A DNA stretch of 64,000 nt from Methylotenera sp. (lineage in GTDB: Bacteria; Pseudomonadota; Gammaproteobacteria; Burkholderiales; Methylophilaceae). The stretch covers positions 1 through 64,000 of the forward strand of contig JAKFVD010000028.1 of NCBI GenBank assembly GCA_021732365.1, read 5' to 3'. The translations under genes were made by a program, and so were the position numbers. Below the pieces are notes generated by a model. That model was not told the DNA's origin, did not search any database, and saw nothing but the letters and a program-made list of their open reading frames with translations. Positions 36,088-45,365 of this stretch are shown piece by piece; positions within the stretch are counted from its first letter, which is position 1, and every line of letters starts with the position of its first letter.

Positions 36088-36483
36088 TTAATGCTTGTGC
36101 GCGTCACCTGAATCCATAGGCATATCGTCCATCTTATGCATCATTTGATTCTCTTGCATCATCTGATCCATAATCTCTTGCATGATCTTATTATGCTCGA
36201 TATACCACTCTTCACGCTCCTTCTCCGACAATCCTTCCTTCGGTTTCATTGTTCGGCATTTATCCATATCTTCCTTCATCATCTGCGTATGCTCAGCCAA
36301 GAGCTTTTTATGTTCAGCACCCTTAGCTGCTTCAGCCTGCTGTAGTTTAAGCTTAGCTTGCTGAACACGTTGTATCATGTCCCTTTGAAAACTATCCGGA
36401 CCAGCGATAGCTGATGCAGAGATCAAGCCAATGCAACTAATGGCAATAATGCCGATCATTTTGTGAATGTTGTGTTTGCTCAT
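36088..36483 (-). CDS. Met/His-rich periplasmic protein, probable copper binder
   Basis: A 131-residue protein with a signal peptide ending near SAIAGPD, a long charged helix, one cysteine (DKCRTMK) and a C-terminus with many methionines and histidines (MMQENQMMHKMDDMPM). Such Met-rich tails bind Cu(I) or Ag(I). No named family recognised; it recalls CopK or Spy-like small periplasmic proteins only in general type. It is divergent from cusR across the palindrome at 36600. Confidence 0.6.
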   Translation of the reverse strand: MSKHNIHKMIGIIAISCIGLISASAIAGPDSFQRDMIQRVQQAKLKLQQAEAAKGAEHKKLLAEHTQMMKEDMDKCRTMKPKEGLSEKEREEWYIEHNKIMQEIMDQMMQENQMMHKMDDMPMDSGDAHKH

Positions 36484-36599
36484 AATAAAAACTCCTAACT
36501 AAAATTAAAAAAAACAGATAACTACAAAAAGGTAATTCCTACTTGAACCCTTTTGACTAATACCATTATCATGGTCGGCGTATTACCGGTTGCTTACAA

Positions 36600-36623
36600 C
36601 AACATTACAATTTTGTAATGTTG
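36600..36623. promoter_or_regulatory. CusR-box-like palindrome in the divergent promoter
   Basis: CAACATTACAA at 36600-36610 and TTGTAATGTTG at 36613-36623 are perfect 11-bp arms with a 2-bp spacer. The core TTACAA..TTGTAA closely follows the known CusR/CopR box layout (TGACAA..TTGTCA). It lies 60 bp before the response regulator gene and 117 bp before the divergent Met-rich gene, so it could control both. Confidence 0.65.
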
Positions 36624-36682
36624 GGTAATTTGCCTCGGTACGTGCAACAATTAGCACGTTGATAAATCTCTGAGAGAAAAAG

Positions 36683-37360
36683 ATGAAAGTCTTAATAGTC
36701 GAAGATGAACAGAAAACTGGCGACTACCTGAAACAAGGTTTAACCGAAGCAGGCTTTGTAGTAGATTTAGTGCGTGATGGACTCGATGGCGTACATCAAG
36801 CATTAACTGAAGATTACGATCTTGTAGTACTTGATGTCATGCTACCTAAGTTAGATGGCTGGCAAGTTCTTCAGCGAGTCAGGCAAGGGGGTAAGCATAT
36901 GCCCGTGCTATTCCTTTCAGCTCGTGACCAGATTGAGGATAGAGTAAAGGGACTGGAGCTTGGTGCTGATGATTACCTCGTCAAACCGTTTGCATTTTCT
37001 GAGTTACTTGCAAGAGTGCGTACATTATTGCGCCGTGGAAGAGGTAAAGAGGCTGAACTTCTTCAGGTTGCTGACTTGGAATTGGACATTTTGCGACGCA
37101 GAGTCACACGGGCAGGCAAGCGTATTGACCTAAGCGCCAAGGAATTCACTCTGCTTGAATTACTAATTCGGCGCCAAGGTGAGGTGCTACCTCGTTCTCT
37201 GATTGCATCACAGGTATGGGACATGAATTTTGACAGTGACACCAACGTGATTGAAGTCGCGATGCGTCGTTTGCGTGCGAAAATAGATGATGAATTCGAG
37301 CCTAAGCTCATCCAGACAATCAGGGGCATGGGATACGTATTGGAAATTCCAGAATCATGA
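36683..37360 (+). CDS. cusR: Heavy-metal response regulator (CusR/CopR type)
   Basis: A 225-residue OmpR-family regulator. The receiver domain has the acidic pocket (VEDEQ), phospho-acceptor Asp51 (VVLDVMLPK), Thr/Ser switch (LFLSARD) and Lys (DYLVKPF). The C-terminal winged helix spans about 125-222. It should switch on copper genes in this island when phosphorylated. GAGAGAAAA lies before the ATG. The stop overlaps the kinase gene start by 4 bp. Confidence 0.88.
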   Translation: MKVLIVEDEQKTGDYLKQGLTEAGFVVDLVRDGLDGVHQALTEDYDLVVLDVMLPKLDGWQVLQRVRQGGKHMPVLFLSARDQIEDRVKGLELGADDYLVKPFAFSELLARVRTLLRRGRGKEAELLQVADLELDILRRRVTRAGKRIDLSAKEFTLLELLIRRQGEVLPRSLIASQVWDMNFDSDTNVIEVAMRRLRAKIDDEFEPKLIQTIRGMGYVLEIPES

Positions 37361-38760
37361 TGAATCCGAAATCAATTACTTCCCGTCTTACGCTATTTTT
37401 TTCGACAGCATCTACAGCAATATTGCTGGTAGTTGGACTGCTAGTCGGTTCCTTAGTGGAATCACACTTTAAGGAACAAGACCTAATGGAGCTTCACGGT
37501 AAGCTGGAACTTGTGCGCCATGCACTGGCTAAGGTCAAAACTCCATCCGAACTCACTACCGTTCCTCAGATTCTTTCTGACGCGCTAATTGGGCATCCAG
37601 ACCTTTCAGTAGCAATACTCGGGCCAGAGCATCATATATTATTCACTACGCCAAATGCAGCATTTGCAACTCACCTTCTTGAGAATCCTAGAAGTAAAGA
37701 TTTATCTGGTGAAAATGAATCAAGTCCCGTGATGTGGGAACAAAAGGGACAAATTTATCGCGGAATTTATGCGAATGCAGAAACTGGAATTACCGGACAG
37801 TCATCGTCCATAGTCGCTCTGGCAATTAATATCGAGCATCACCAGGCATTTATGAAAGCATTCCACAATAACTTGTGGAGAGCAATCGCCGCAGGTATTC
37901 TACTAACCATATTGTTAGGTTGGGTTGCTGCTCGACGAGGATTAGCTCCAGTACTTCAAATGGCAGATGTAGCAAAGGGTATTTCGGCAAGTCACTTGAG
38001 TGATCGATTATCATCAAACGCGGTTCCTCCCGAATTGGCTAATCTAGCGATTGCCTTTAATGAAATGCTGACGCGCCTTGAGGGATCATTCCATCGCTTA
38101 TCAGACTTCTCATCTGATCTGGCTCATGAGTTAAGAACGCCTATCAGCAACTTGATGACGCAGACGCAGGTGGCTTTATCCAAGGGCAGAACGGCAGAGG
38201 AATATCGAGAGGTACTATATTCAAACTTGGAAGAGTATGAGCGACTTGCACGTATGATTGCCGATATGCTCTTTCTGGCAAAAGCTGATAATGGGTTAAT
38301 CATACCAAGTAGCGAAATAGTAGACTTAGCTCAAGAAGTGCGAGAACTGTTTGGTTTCTACGAAGCGATTGCAGATGAACAAGGCGTAAGTCTGATTCTT
38401 ACAGGAGAAGGCAAAATTAGTGGTGACCGGCTAATGCTCCGCAGGGCTATAAGCAACTTACTCTCAAATGCCATTAGGCATACTCCACACAGCGGATTGA
38501 TTAACGTATTCATCGATCATTCCAATCCTGAAGAAACGAATCTTGCCATTGAAAATTCTGGTGAAAGAATAGCGATGGAGCATCTATCTAGGTTATTTGA
38601 TCGCTTTTATAGAGTTGATCCTTCCCGTCAGAAAGCCAGTGATGGCGCTGGACTTGGGCTTGCCATAACGAAATCGATTATTGAAGCCCACCGAGGAAAT
38701 ATTCAGGTATTTTCATCAAATGGTACTACTCGTTTTAAAATTACTTTCCCTAACTGCTAA
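37357..38760 (+). CDS. cusS: Heavy-metal sensor histidine kinase (CusS type)
   Basis: A 467-residue membrane kinase: TM1 about 14-33, periplasmic sensor domain, TM2 about 172-190, HAMP, then [13 protein letters not shown] with the phosphorylated His near 257, and the HATPase domain with N box ([14 protein letters not shown]) and G boxes ([14 protein letters not shown]). This is the architecture of the heavy-metal sensor kinase family. It partners with the preceding regulator. Confidence 0.88.
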   Translation: MMNPKSITSRLTLFFSTASTAILLVVGLLVGSLVESHFKEQDLMELHGKLELVRHALAKVKTPSELTTVPQILSDALIGHPDLSVAILGPEHHILFTTPNAAFATHLLENPRSKDLSGENESSPVMWEQKGQIYRGIYANAETGITGQSSSIVALAINIEHHQAFMKAFHNNLWRAIAAGILLTILLGWVAARRGLAPVLQMADVAKGISASHLSDRLSSNAVPPELANLAIAFNEMLTRLEGSFHRLSDFSSDLAHELRTPISNLMTQTQVALSKGRTAEEYREVLYSNLEEYERLARMIADMLFLAKADNGLIIPSSEIVDLAQEVRELFGFYEAIADEQGVSLILTGEGKISGDRLMLRRAISNLLSNAIRHTPHSGLINVFIDHSNPEETNLAIENSGERIAMEHLSRLFDRFYRVDPSRQKASDGAGLGLAITKSIIEAHRGNIQVFSSNGTTRFKITFPNC

Positions 38761-38939
38761 TAAACCTTTTATGTAGCTTTATCCGTCTTCATTGACTCTG
38801 GCGTTTTGACACAACCTCGGCCCAAAGTTCCCATTAAGCGTAGCAAACCACATGCCCCAAAGCCGTCATTGGCATATATTAAAGATTAGATACTCCAAAG
38901 CGGACACAGTTAATCGGATCTTTCGACCCAAAGAATATA

Positions 38940-40601
38940 CTACATCCCAGAGTAAGTTGGACCGCTACCAGCTTCAGGCGGCATCCATACAATATTCTGC
39001 GTTGGGTCTTTAATGTCACAAGTTTTACAATGAATGCAATTCTGTGCATTGATTTGCAAATATGTTTCTTCCTGATTCTTTACAATTTCATAAACCCCTG
39101 CTGGGCAATAGCGTTGCTCTGGAGCATCGTATATAGCGAGGTTAATCTTAATTGGAGTAACTTTGTCGACTAAATTTAAATGACATAGCTGATTTGCTTC
39201 ATGAGCTATGTTGCATAGACTAATTGAGTTCAATCTATCAAAACTATAAACCCCATCAGGTTTAGGATAGTTAACTTTTGGCATTAGAGCAGCGGGTTTA
39301 GTACACTCATGATCAGCCTGCTTGTGCTGCAAAGTCCAAGGTAGGTTGAGACCAAATGCAGTTAACCACATCTCGAAACCGCCGAGAATGGTTCCGCCCC
39401 AGCTACCAAATCTTGATAAAAGTGGTTTCACATTACGTACGGCATTGAGATCTTTCCAAACCCATGAGGTTTTTAACGCGATTGGATAGTTTTGCAGTAA
39501 ATTTGGAGTGCCGCCATCATCCATTTTATTATTCAATGCTTCAAATACTGCCTCAGCAGCAAGCATACCTGATTTCATTGCATTATGGCTGCCTTTGATG
39601 CGTGGCACATTCACCATACCTGCACTGCATCCAATGAATGCTCCACCAGGAAAAATCATCACTGGCCAGGACTGCAAACCACCTTCACTGATGGCTCTTG
39701 CACCATAACTTAGTCGCTTACCATCTTTAAGTAATGCTTTAATTTCAGGATGAGTCTTAAAGCGCTGAAACTCCTCAAAAGGCGATAAATGTGGATTGGC
39801 ATAATCCAAATGTACCACAAAGCCAATTGAAACAAACTGTTCTCCATAGTGATAGATAAAGGAACCACCGCCAGTTTCATTATTTAATGGCCAACCTAGG
39901 CTATGTTGCACCAAACCTTTTTTGTGCTGTTCAGCAGGAATACGCCAGACTTCCTTCAATCCTAATCCATACTTTTGTGGAGATGCGTTTTTACGTAAAC
40001 CATAATGTTCCTCTAACTCACGGGTAAGTGACCCACGCGCACCTTCAGCAATCAACGTAAATGGAGCTCTGATTTCAATACCAGGAGAAAATTGCGAAGT
40101 TGTTTGACCTGTTGAGTCACGTCCCATATCACCTGTTATGATGCCGATGACTTGATTCTGATCATCATACAACATTTCTTGCGCTGCAAATCCAGCATAA
40201 ATTTCTACACCCAACTCTTCTGCCTGTTGACCCAGCCAAACGCAAACATCACCAAGGCTAACTATATAATTACCTTTATTATTCATTAATGGCGGCATCA
40301 GTTTATGAGGGATAGCCCAAGATTTAGATTCACTGAGAATTAAGAATTGATCCTCGGTGACAGGTGTATTTAAAGGCGCTCCTTTCGATTTCCAATCCGG
40401 GATCAACTCATTCAATGCAATTGGATCGATGACCGCACCAGAAAAAATGTGCGCTCCGACCGGCGCGCCTTTTTCAAGCACGCATACGCTTAATTCTTTG
40501 CCAGCCTCATTAGCAAGTTGCTTCAGCCTGATTGCGGCAGCTAGGCCAGATGGCCCGGCACCAACAATCAACACGTCATAATTCATCACATCACGTTGCA
40601 T
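38940..40601 (-). CDS. Electron-transfer flavoprotein-ubiquinone oxidoreductase
   Basis: A 553-residue membrane-bound flavo-iron-sulfur enzyme that passes electrons from reduced ETF to ubiquinone. The FAD-binding motif VGAGPSGLAAA opens it, and the C-terminal part holds the 4Fe-4S cysteines in RYCPAGVYEI and NCIHCKTCDIKDP. Length and order match the family. AAGGA precedes the ATG. Its partner EtfB and EtfA genes lie divergently beyond a LysR regulator. Confidence 0.92.
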   Translation of the reverse strand: MQRDVMNYDVLIVGAGPSGLAAAIRLKQLANEAGKELSVCVLEKGAPVGAHIFSGAVIDPIALNELIPDWKSKGAPLNTPVTEDQFLILSESKSWAIPHKLMPPLMNNKGNYIVSLGDVCVWLGQQAEELGVEIYAGFAAQEMLYDDQNQVIGIITGDMGRDSTGQTTSQFSPGIEIRAPFTLIAEGARGSLTRELEEHYGLRKNASPQKYGLGLKEVWRIPAEQHKKGLVQHSLGWPLNNETGGGSFIYHYGEQFVSIGFVVHLDYANPHLSPFEEFQRFKTHPEIKALLKDGKRLSYGARAISEGGLQSWPVMIFPGGAFIGCSAGMVNVPRIKGSHNAMKSGMLAAEAVFEALNNKMDDGGTPNLLQNYPIALKTSWVWKDLNAVRNVKPLLSRFGSWGGTILGGFEMWLTAFGLNLPWTLQHKQADHECTKPAALMPKVNYPKPDGVYSFDRLNSISLCNIAHEANQLCHLNLVDKVTPIKINLAIYDAPEQRYCPAGVYEIVKNQEETYLQINAQNCIHCKTCDIKDPTQNIVWMPPEAGSGPTYSGM

Positions 40602-40619
40602 TATTTTCCTTCATAATCT

Positions 40620-41564
40620 TTAGGCAATTTCAGGCAGGTTTACTAAATCACTTCGATCAACATCTGCTGTAAAGCGCTTACATAACTCTAAAAACGCTTG
40701 AATTCCTGTGGTTTGATATTTCTGTTGATGCCACAGGAAATAAAAATAGCGCCCCAACGCTAAACTTGGGGTTGAAATCGGAACCAGGCTGCCTCGACGA
40801 AAGGCGTCTTTGAGCGCTAAGCGAGAAATACAGCCAATCCCTAAACCAGATTCAACCGCTCGTTTAATTGCCTCTGTATGCTCAAGTTCCAATCGAATGT
40901 TAAGCTCTGAATGGTGACTGTGAAATGCGCGATCAAAGGTAGCACGGGTGCCAGAACCCTTTTCTCGTAAAATCCACTGCTCTTGTAGAAGTTGCGCCAT
41001 GGATACTTTACGCTGATTCGCTAAGGCATGATTAGGCGCACTGAATACAACCAACTCATCCGCTATCCACGGCTGAACTGCAATATCTGGGTGGTTGCAA
41101 TCCCCCTCAATCAAACCTAAATCTAATGCATGATTGGCAATTTGTTGCACAATGGTACTGGTATTGTGCACTTGAAGCTGGATACGACTCTCAGGATGTT
41201 CTTGTAAGAACCTAGCAACAAGAATTGTGGCCAAATAATTGCCAACTGTTAACGTAGCGCCGATCTTCATATGCCCGAAACCAGCATTACCCTGCAATAA
41301 ATTCTCTATATCTTTTGCACGATCCAGCAACTCGACTGCACGGGGTAATAATTGCTGACCAGTTTCATTGATGCGCAGTGATTTACCGACACGATCAAAA
41401 AGTTGCAAGTCAAACTGACGCTCCAGTTCACTTAATGCTGTACTCGTTGCAGATTGTGAAAGCGACAAACCCTCGGCTGCACGGGATACGCTCTCCGTAC
41501 GGCTAATGGCCACAAAAATTTCCAATTGTCTTAAGCTATATTTCATACCCAATATTTTGAACAT
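40620..41564 (-). CDS. LysR-family transcriptional regulator
   Basis: A 314-residue regulator with an N-terminal winged HTH (LRQLEIFVAISRTESVSRAA; SLSQSATSTALSELE) and a C-terminal effector domain. It is 18 bp upstream of the ETF-QO gene and divergent from etfB, so it probably controls both directions. An in-frame ATG at 41546 (MKYSLRQLE) is a likelier true start by homology length; 41564 is the longest option. Effector unknown. Confidence 0.82.
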   Translation of the reverse strand: MFKILGMKYSLRQLEIFVAISRTESVSRAAEGLSLSQSATSTALSELERQFDLQLFDRVGKSLRINETGQQLLPRAVELLDRAKDIENLLQGNAGFGHMKIGATLTVGNYLATILVARFLQEHPESRIQLQVHNTSTIVQQIANHALDLGLIEGDCNHPDIAVQPWIADELVVFSAPNHALANQRKVSMAQLLQEQWILREKGSGTRATFDRAFHSHHSELNIRLELEHTEAIKRAVESGLGIGCISRLALKDAFRRGSLVPISTPSLALGRYFYFLWHQQKYQTTGIQAFLELCKRFTADVDRSDLVNLPEIA

Positions 41565-41570
41565 TTATAC

Positions 41571-41585
41571 ATCTATTTAATAGAT
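41571..41585. promoter_or_regulatory. LysR-type T-N11-A palindrome
   Basis: ATCTATT and AATAGAT are perfect 7-bp arms around one central T in the divergent region between lysR and etfB. The site contains T-N11-A, the general form of LysR binding sites. Lies within 10 bp of the longest lysR start. Confidence 0.45.
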
Positions 41586-41662
41586 ATATATTATCTTTAT
41601 AATCCATTTAACTAATATTATACGCTACTGTAAAATGCACAGCAATTGCAAAGGATACAGTC

Positions 41663-42415
41663 ATGAAAATATTAGTCGCAGTCAAACGAGTTGTCGATTA
41701 CAACGTTAAAGTTCGCATCAAACCTGATGGTTCTGATGTAGATATCGTGGGCGTTAAAATGGGCATCAACCCATTTGATGAGAATGCCATCGAAGAAGCC
41801 ATACGCCTAAAAGAGAAAGGATTGGCAACGGAAGTCATCGCCGTTTCTCTTGGTGGCTCTGCCAATCAAGATGTACTTCGTCATGCCTTGGCAATGGGTG
41901 CTGACCGTGCCATTCTTATAGAAACCGATGTTGACTTACAACCTTTAGTGGTAGCCAAGTTATTAAAGGCAATTGTCGAAAGAGAAAAACCAGACCTCAT
42001 TCTTCTTGGCAAACAAGCGATTGATGACGATGCCGGTCAAACAGGACAAATGTTGGCCGCGCTATTAGATTATCCGCAAGGAACTTTTGCCTCTGCAATT
42101 GAAATTGAAGCAAACACGCTGACTGTTACGCGTGAAGTCGATGGCGGCACAGAAACCCTTGCGTTGACATTACCTGCGGTTGTCACTGCAGACTTACGTT
42201 TGAATGAACCTCGTTTCGTCAAGCTCCCCAACCTAATGATGGCCAGAAAAAAACCGATTGAAGCAATCAATGTTACAGCGCTGGGTATCGCAATTGAACC
42301 TCGCCTTAAATTAATACAAGTTGCTGAACCCGCTGTCAGAAAAGCTGGTATTAAAGTTGGTAGCGTAGAAGAGCTACTAAATAAACTACGCACACATGAA
42401 GGGATTTTAGTATGA
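41663..42415 (+). CDS. etfB: Electron-transfer flavoprotein beta subunit
   Basis: A 250-residue ETF small subunit: [21 protein letters not shown] start, [28 protein letters not shown] and [20 protein letters not shown], the conserved AMP-binding and recognition regions. It accepts electrons from acyl-CoA or amine dehydrogenases together with EtfA. AAAGGA precedes the ATG; overlaps etfA by 4 bp. Confidence 0.95.
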   Translation: MKILVAVKRVVDYNVKVRIKPDGSDVDIVGVKMGINPFDENAIEEAIRLKEKGLATEVIAVSLGGSANQDVLRHALAMGADRAILIETDVDLQPLVVAKLLKAIVEREKPDLILLGKQAIDDDAGQTGQMLAALLDYPQGTFASAIEIEANTLTVTREVDGGTETLALTLPAVVTADLRLNEPRFVKLPNLMMARKKPIEAINVTALGIAIEPRLKLIQVAEPAVRKAGIKVGSVEELLNKLRTHEGILV

Positions 42416-43344
42416 CTATTTTAATCTTAGCCGAACATGATGGCGTTCAATTAAACCCATCCGTCCAACAAGCCGTCACTGCTGCAAAAGCTTGGAATTC
42501 CGCTATTCATGTATTGGTTGCTGGGAATGGCGCTGATGCTGCTACAAAGCAGGCGGCATCCATTCATGGTGTTGAAGGCGTCATTCAAGTGAATGCCTCG
42601 CACCTTGAGAATCTGATTGCAGAAGATGTTGCTAATTTGATTGTATCCATCAGTAAAGATTACTCGGTCATTCTTGCTGCACATTCATCTTTTAGTAAAA
42701 ATGCTTTGCCCCGTGTGGCAGCATTACTTGATGTTGCAATGATCTCTGACGTATTAGAAATCAAAGCTAACAACACCTACGTCCGCTCAATCTATGCTGG
42801 CAATGTATTAACCACTGTACTAAGTAGCGATGCAGTTCAAGTATTGACTATACATGGAAGCAACTTCAATGCAGCTGCATTAACTGGGAATGCAACCATT
42901 GCATTAGTAGATGCGCCGCCTGCTTTTGATAAAACACAATGGAAATCAGAAATTCGTAGTCAATCAGACCGCCCAGCATTAAGTTCCGCAAAAATTGTGG
43001 TTTCAGGCGGTAGATCACTTGGAAGTGCTGAACATTTTGAGAAAGTTTTGTCACCATTGGCAAGCAAACTAGGTGCAGCTCTTGGTGCTACGCGTGCAGC
43101 TGTTGATGCTGGTTATGCTCCAAACGACATACAAGTTGGACAAACTGGCGTGGTGGTTGCACCTGAACTTTATATCGCGGTTGGTGTGTCTGGCGCAATC
43201 CAACATACCTATGGAATGAGAGACAGCAAAGTTGTTGTCGCAATCAATCAAGATCCTGATGCACCTATTTTCCAAGTGGCTGACTATGGTCTCGTGGCAG
43301 ATCTTTTTGACGTAGTACCTGCGCTAACTGCAGCAATTCAATAA
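42412..43344 (+). CDS. etfA: Electron-transfer flavoprotein alpha subunit
   Basis: A 310-residue ETF large subunit with the C-terminal FAD domain: [55 protein letters not shown] and [25 protein letters not shown]. Works as a heterodimer with EtfB and donates to ETF-QO. The operon continues to the ferredoxin reductase gene 23 bp downstream. Confidence 0.95.
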   Translation: MTILILAEHDGVQLNPSVQQAVTAAKAWNSAIHVLVAGNGADAATKQAASIHGVEGVIQVNASHLENLIAEDVANLIVSISKDYSVILAAHSSFSKNALPRVAALLDVAMISDVLEIKANNTYVRSIYAGNVLTTVLSSDAVQVLTIHGSNFNAAALTGNATIALVDAPPAFDKTQWKSEIRSQSDRPALSSAKIVVSGGRSLGSAEHFEKVLSPLASKLGAALGATRAAVDAGYAPNDIQVGQTGVVVAPELYIAVGVSGAIQHTYGMRDSKVVVAINQDPDAPIFQVADYGLVADLFDVVPALTAAIQ

Positions 43345-43367
43345 TTATTAAAATTAGAAAATACATC

Positions 43368-44144
43368 ATGAGCAAATATTCATCTGAACGCGTCCTTAGT
43401 GTCCATCATTGGAACGATAGTTTATTTAGTTTTAAAACGACACGCGATCCTGGATTACGTTTTGAAAATGGTCAGTTTGTAATGATTGGACTAGAAGTTA
43501 ATGGTCGCCCACTTACACGCGCTTACAGTATTGCAAGCCCCAACTACGATGAGCATTTAGAGTTCTTTAGCATTAAAGTACCAAACGGCCCACTCACTTC
43601 TCGTCTACAACATTTGAAAGTTGGTGATGAGTTGTTAGTAAGCCGTAAACCAACTGGTACTTTGGTCACTCATGATTTAAAGCCAGCCAAAAATCTTTAC
43701 CTACTATCTACTGGCACTGGCTTAGCACCGTTCATGAGCTTAATTCAGGACATCGAAGTGTACGATCGTTTTGAAAAGGTAATCTTGATACATGGTGTAC
43801 GCTACCTAAGTGAACTTGCCTATGCAGATTTCATTGAAAAAGAATTGCCCAATAATGAGTTTTTTGGTGAAGAAGTTCGAAACAAGCTAATTTACTACCC
43901 AACAGTCACGCGTGAACCATTCCGCAATCAAGGACGTCTTACAGACCTTATTAACTCAGGAAAGTTGTTTGAGGATATTGGTTTGCCACCGATAAATCCA
44001 ACTGATGACCGAGTGATGATTTGTGGTAGTCCACAAATGCTTGCAGATACAGAGTCATTACTAGATAACCTTGGATTTAAAGTTTCTCCAAGGATCGGTG
44101 AGTTAGGTGACTATGTAATTGAAAGAGCTTTTGTAGAGAAGTAA
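43368..44144 (+). CDS. fpr: Ferredoxin-NADP reductase
   Basis: A 258-residue FAD flavoprotein. RAYSIASPNYDEHLEFFSI binds FAD, LLSTGTGLAPFMSLI is the NADP site, and it ends with the family tail ERAFVEK. It moves electrons between NADPH and ferredoxin or flavodoxin. Its presence in the etf operon is unusual, since ETF normally delivers to ubiquinone through ETF-QO; it may supply or draw electrons for another partner in the same pathway. Confidence 0.9.
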   Translation: MSKYSSERVLSVHHWNDSLFSFKTTRDPGLRFENGQFVMIGLEVNGRPLTRAYSIASPNYDEHLEFFSIKVPNGPLTSRLQHLKVGDELLVSRKPTGTLVTHDLKPAKNLYLLSTGTGLAPFMSLIQDIEVYDRFEKVILIHGVRYLSELAYADFIEKELPNNEFFGEEVRNKLIYYPTVTREPFRNQGRLTDLINSGKLFEDIGLPPINPTDDRVMICGSPQMLADTESLLDNLGFKVSPRIGELGDYVIERAFVEK

Positions 44145-44457
44145 CTCTTCGTCTGCTTAGGGCCCTTAGTGTCGAACATGAGCGGCCGCTATGCAGTTCC
44201 ACAGTTTATATTTTTGCCAGCTACTGTTTAAGAACAAATCAGTTTGTTTAAAAGTGAAAGAATGGTCAGTTTCAATATTAATTAGTTTCAGCTGGATTGG
44301 ATGATTATTCGTATAGCTCAAAATAAAATGCCAACAGCGTCAAATATTTTTTGAGATCATAAATTTAATTAAAAGCCTAAGTAATTGGCCGCAAGCCAAA
44401 AAAATATCTTATTTCATGCCTGCTGACCTAAATCAGAAGGCATGTTGCTTTTAGCAA
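44145..44457. other. Gap with TCTGCTTAGGGCC repeat and ardA terminator
   Basis: TCTGCTTAGGGCC at 44152-44164 is identical to that at 1583-1595 and starts 8 bp after the fpr stop. A hairpin for the converging ardA transcript lies at 44415-44444. I see no gene in the remainder. Confidence 0.5.
44415..44444 (-). terminator. Probable ardA terminator hairpin
   Basis: CATGCCT at 44415-44421 pairs with AGGCATG at 44438-44444, and an inner CTGA/TCAG extends the stem past one mismatch. On the minus strand it is followed by an AT-rich stretch with a run of T. It lies 13 bp past the ardA stop. Confidence 0.55.
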
Positions 44458-44964
44458 TTACAAAGCACTAGAGTTAGTACAAGTGTAGGTTTTGTTGTTG
44501 TATTCAAACTCCGTCATATCGCCGCTCAGTTCGCAATCTCTGGCAAATTTGTCATAATCGATATAAAAACGAATACTCTCAGGAAAGCTAGGTAACCAAC
44601 ATTCATTAAACAGCTCTTCGGCTGCATCGCGTAAGCTAGACTCTGTGATGCTAGGTTCATCCAGTTTTTCAAGCGCTTGGCTTAATGTGTACCCCACCAC
44701 CCCAGCCAGATAATATAGATTTACTTTTTCATAGTCATTTAAAAACTCAATATCATCAAACCATATATTCAGATTAGCTTGGTTAATGCCACAAACTTCA
44801 AATAGCTGCGCGTCGTCACCGTCAATAAACTGTATCTCGAATTCTTCTACTAAATTGCCGTAACGGTCAACGTGCACGGCTGATTTGGCCTCATAGTCGT
44901 GTGCATCGGTAAAATAAAAACCCGTTGCGTCTATGTTATAGGGTGTTGCGTGTAGTGTTGTCAT
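44458..44964 (-). CDS. ardA: ArdA-type antirestriction protein
   Basis: A 168-residue acidic protein. ArdA is a DNA mimic that blocks type I restriction enzymes on entry of the element into a new host. The N-terminal ATPYNIDATGFYF, the central FEIQFIDGDDAQLFEVCGINQANLNIWF and the acidic helices near LFNECWLP fit the family, as does the length. Start at 44964 (MTTLHATPYN), because the longer open frame adds 55 residues unlike ArdA. It is divergent from a restriction-like module. Confidence 0.88.
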   Translation of the reverse strand: MTTLHATPYNIDATGFYFTDAHDYEAKSAVHVDRYGNLVEEFEIQFIDGDDAQLFEVCGINQANLNIWFDDIEFLNDYEKVNLYYLAGVVGYTLSQALEKLDEPSITESSLRDAAEELFNECWLPSFPESIRFYIDYDKFARDCELSGDMTEFEYNNKTYTCTNSSAL

Positions 44965-45365
44965 AGTCTTTTGCCTCACTGTATCGTTCTTAGATTGAAG
45001 AGCCGCTTTTGAATTAAAGACTTGCCCCGAATTTGCAGACTTATCAACCCGACCTGCATCGCTCTTGAGTTGTTTCGCCTGCCGATAAGGTTCATGGAGA
45101 TTAAGAAAGAAAAGCCAGCAACCAGCCAAAATCGCAGTCGCAAAGCCGATATGCGAACCGATTGCAGGAGGTCACGAAGTGTTTATGCTTGCTTGGATTT
45201 CACACCGTGAGATGGTCGGTGCTTTGGCGAAAGTTAAGAGTGATTGCAGATGTTAATTAGGCAAAACGGGGATGCACTTATTTGAATTTACAAAGCTATT
45301 GCATAGGCTTTGCATTACTCAGGTAAAATAAAGCCCACTAAAAAGTATAAAAATGAGCATACACC
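44965..45365. other. Divergent intergenic region between ardA and the methyltransferase gene
   Basis: About 400 bp that should hold both promoters. Short open frames exist on both strands, but none resembles a known protein or has a clear ribosome binding site. No strong palindrome was seen. Confidence 0.4.

Noticed and set aside
38761..38939. Short gap between cusS and the ETF-QO gene with GGCCC- and GCCCC-containing sequence
   Set aside because: Only a faint likeness to the TCTGCTTAGGGCC element; too degenerate to claim a copy.
45022..45210. 62-residue open frame between ardA and the methyltransferase
   Set aside because: Overlaps the ardA upstream region, has no recognisable domain and no clear ribosome binding site.
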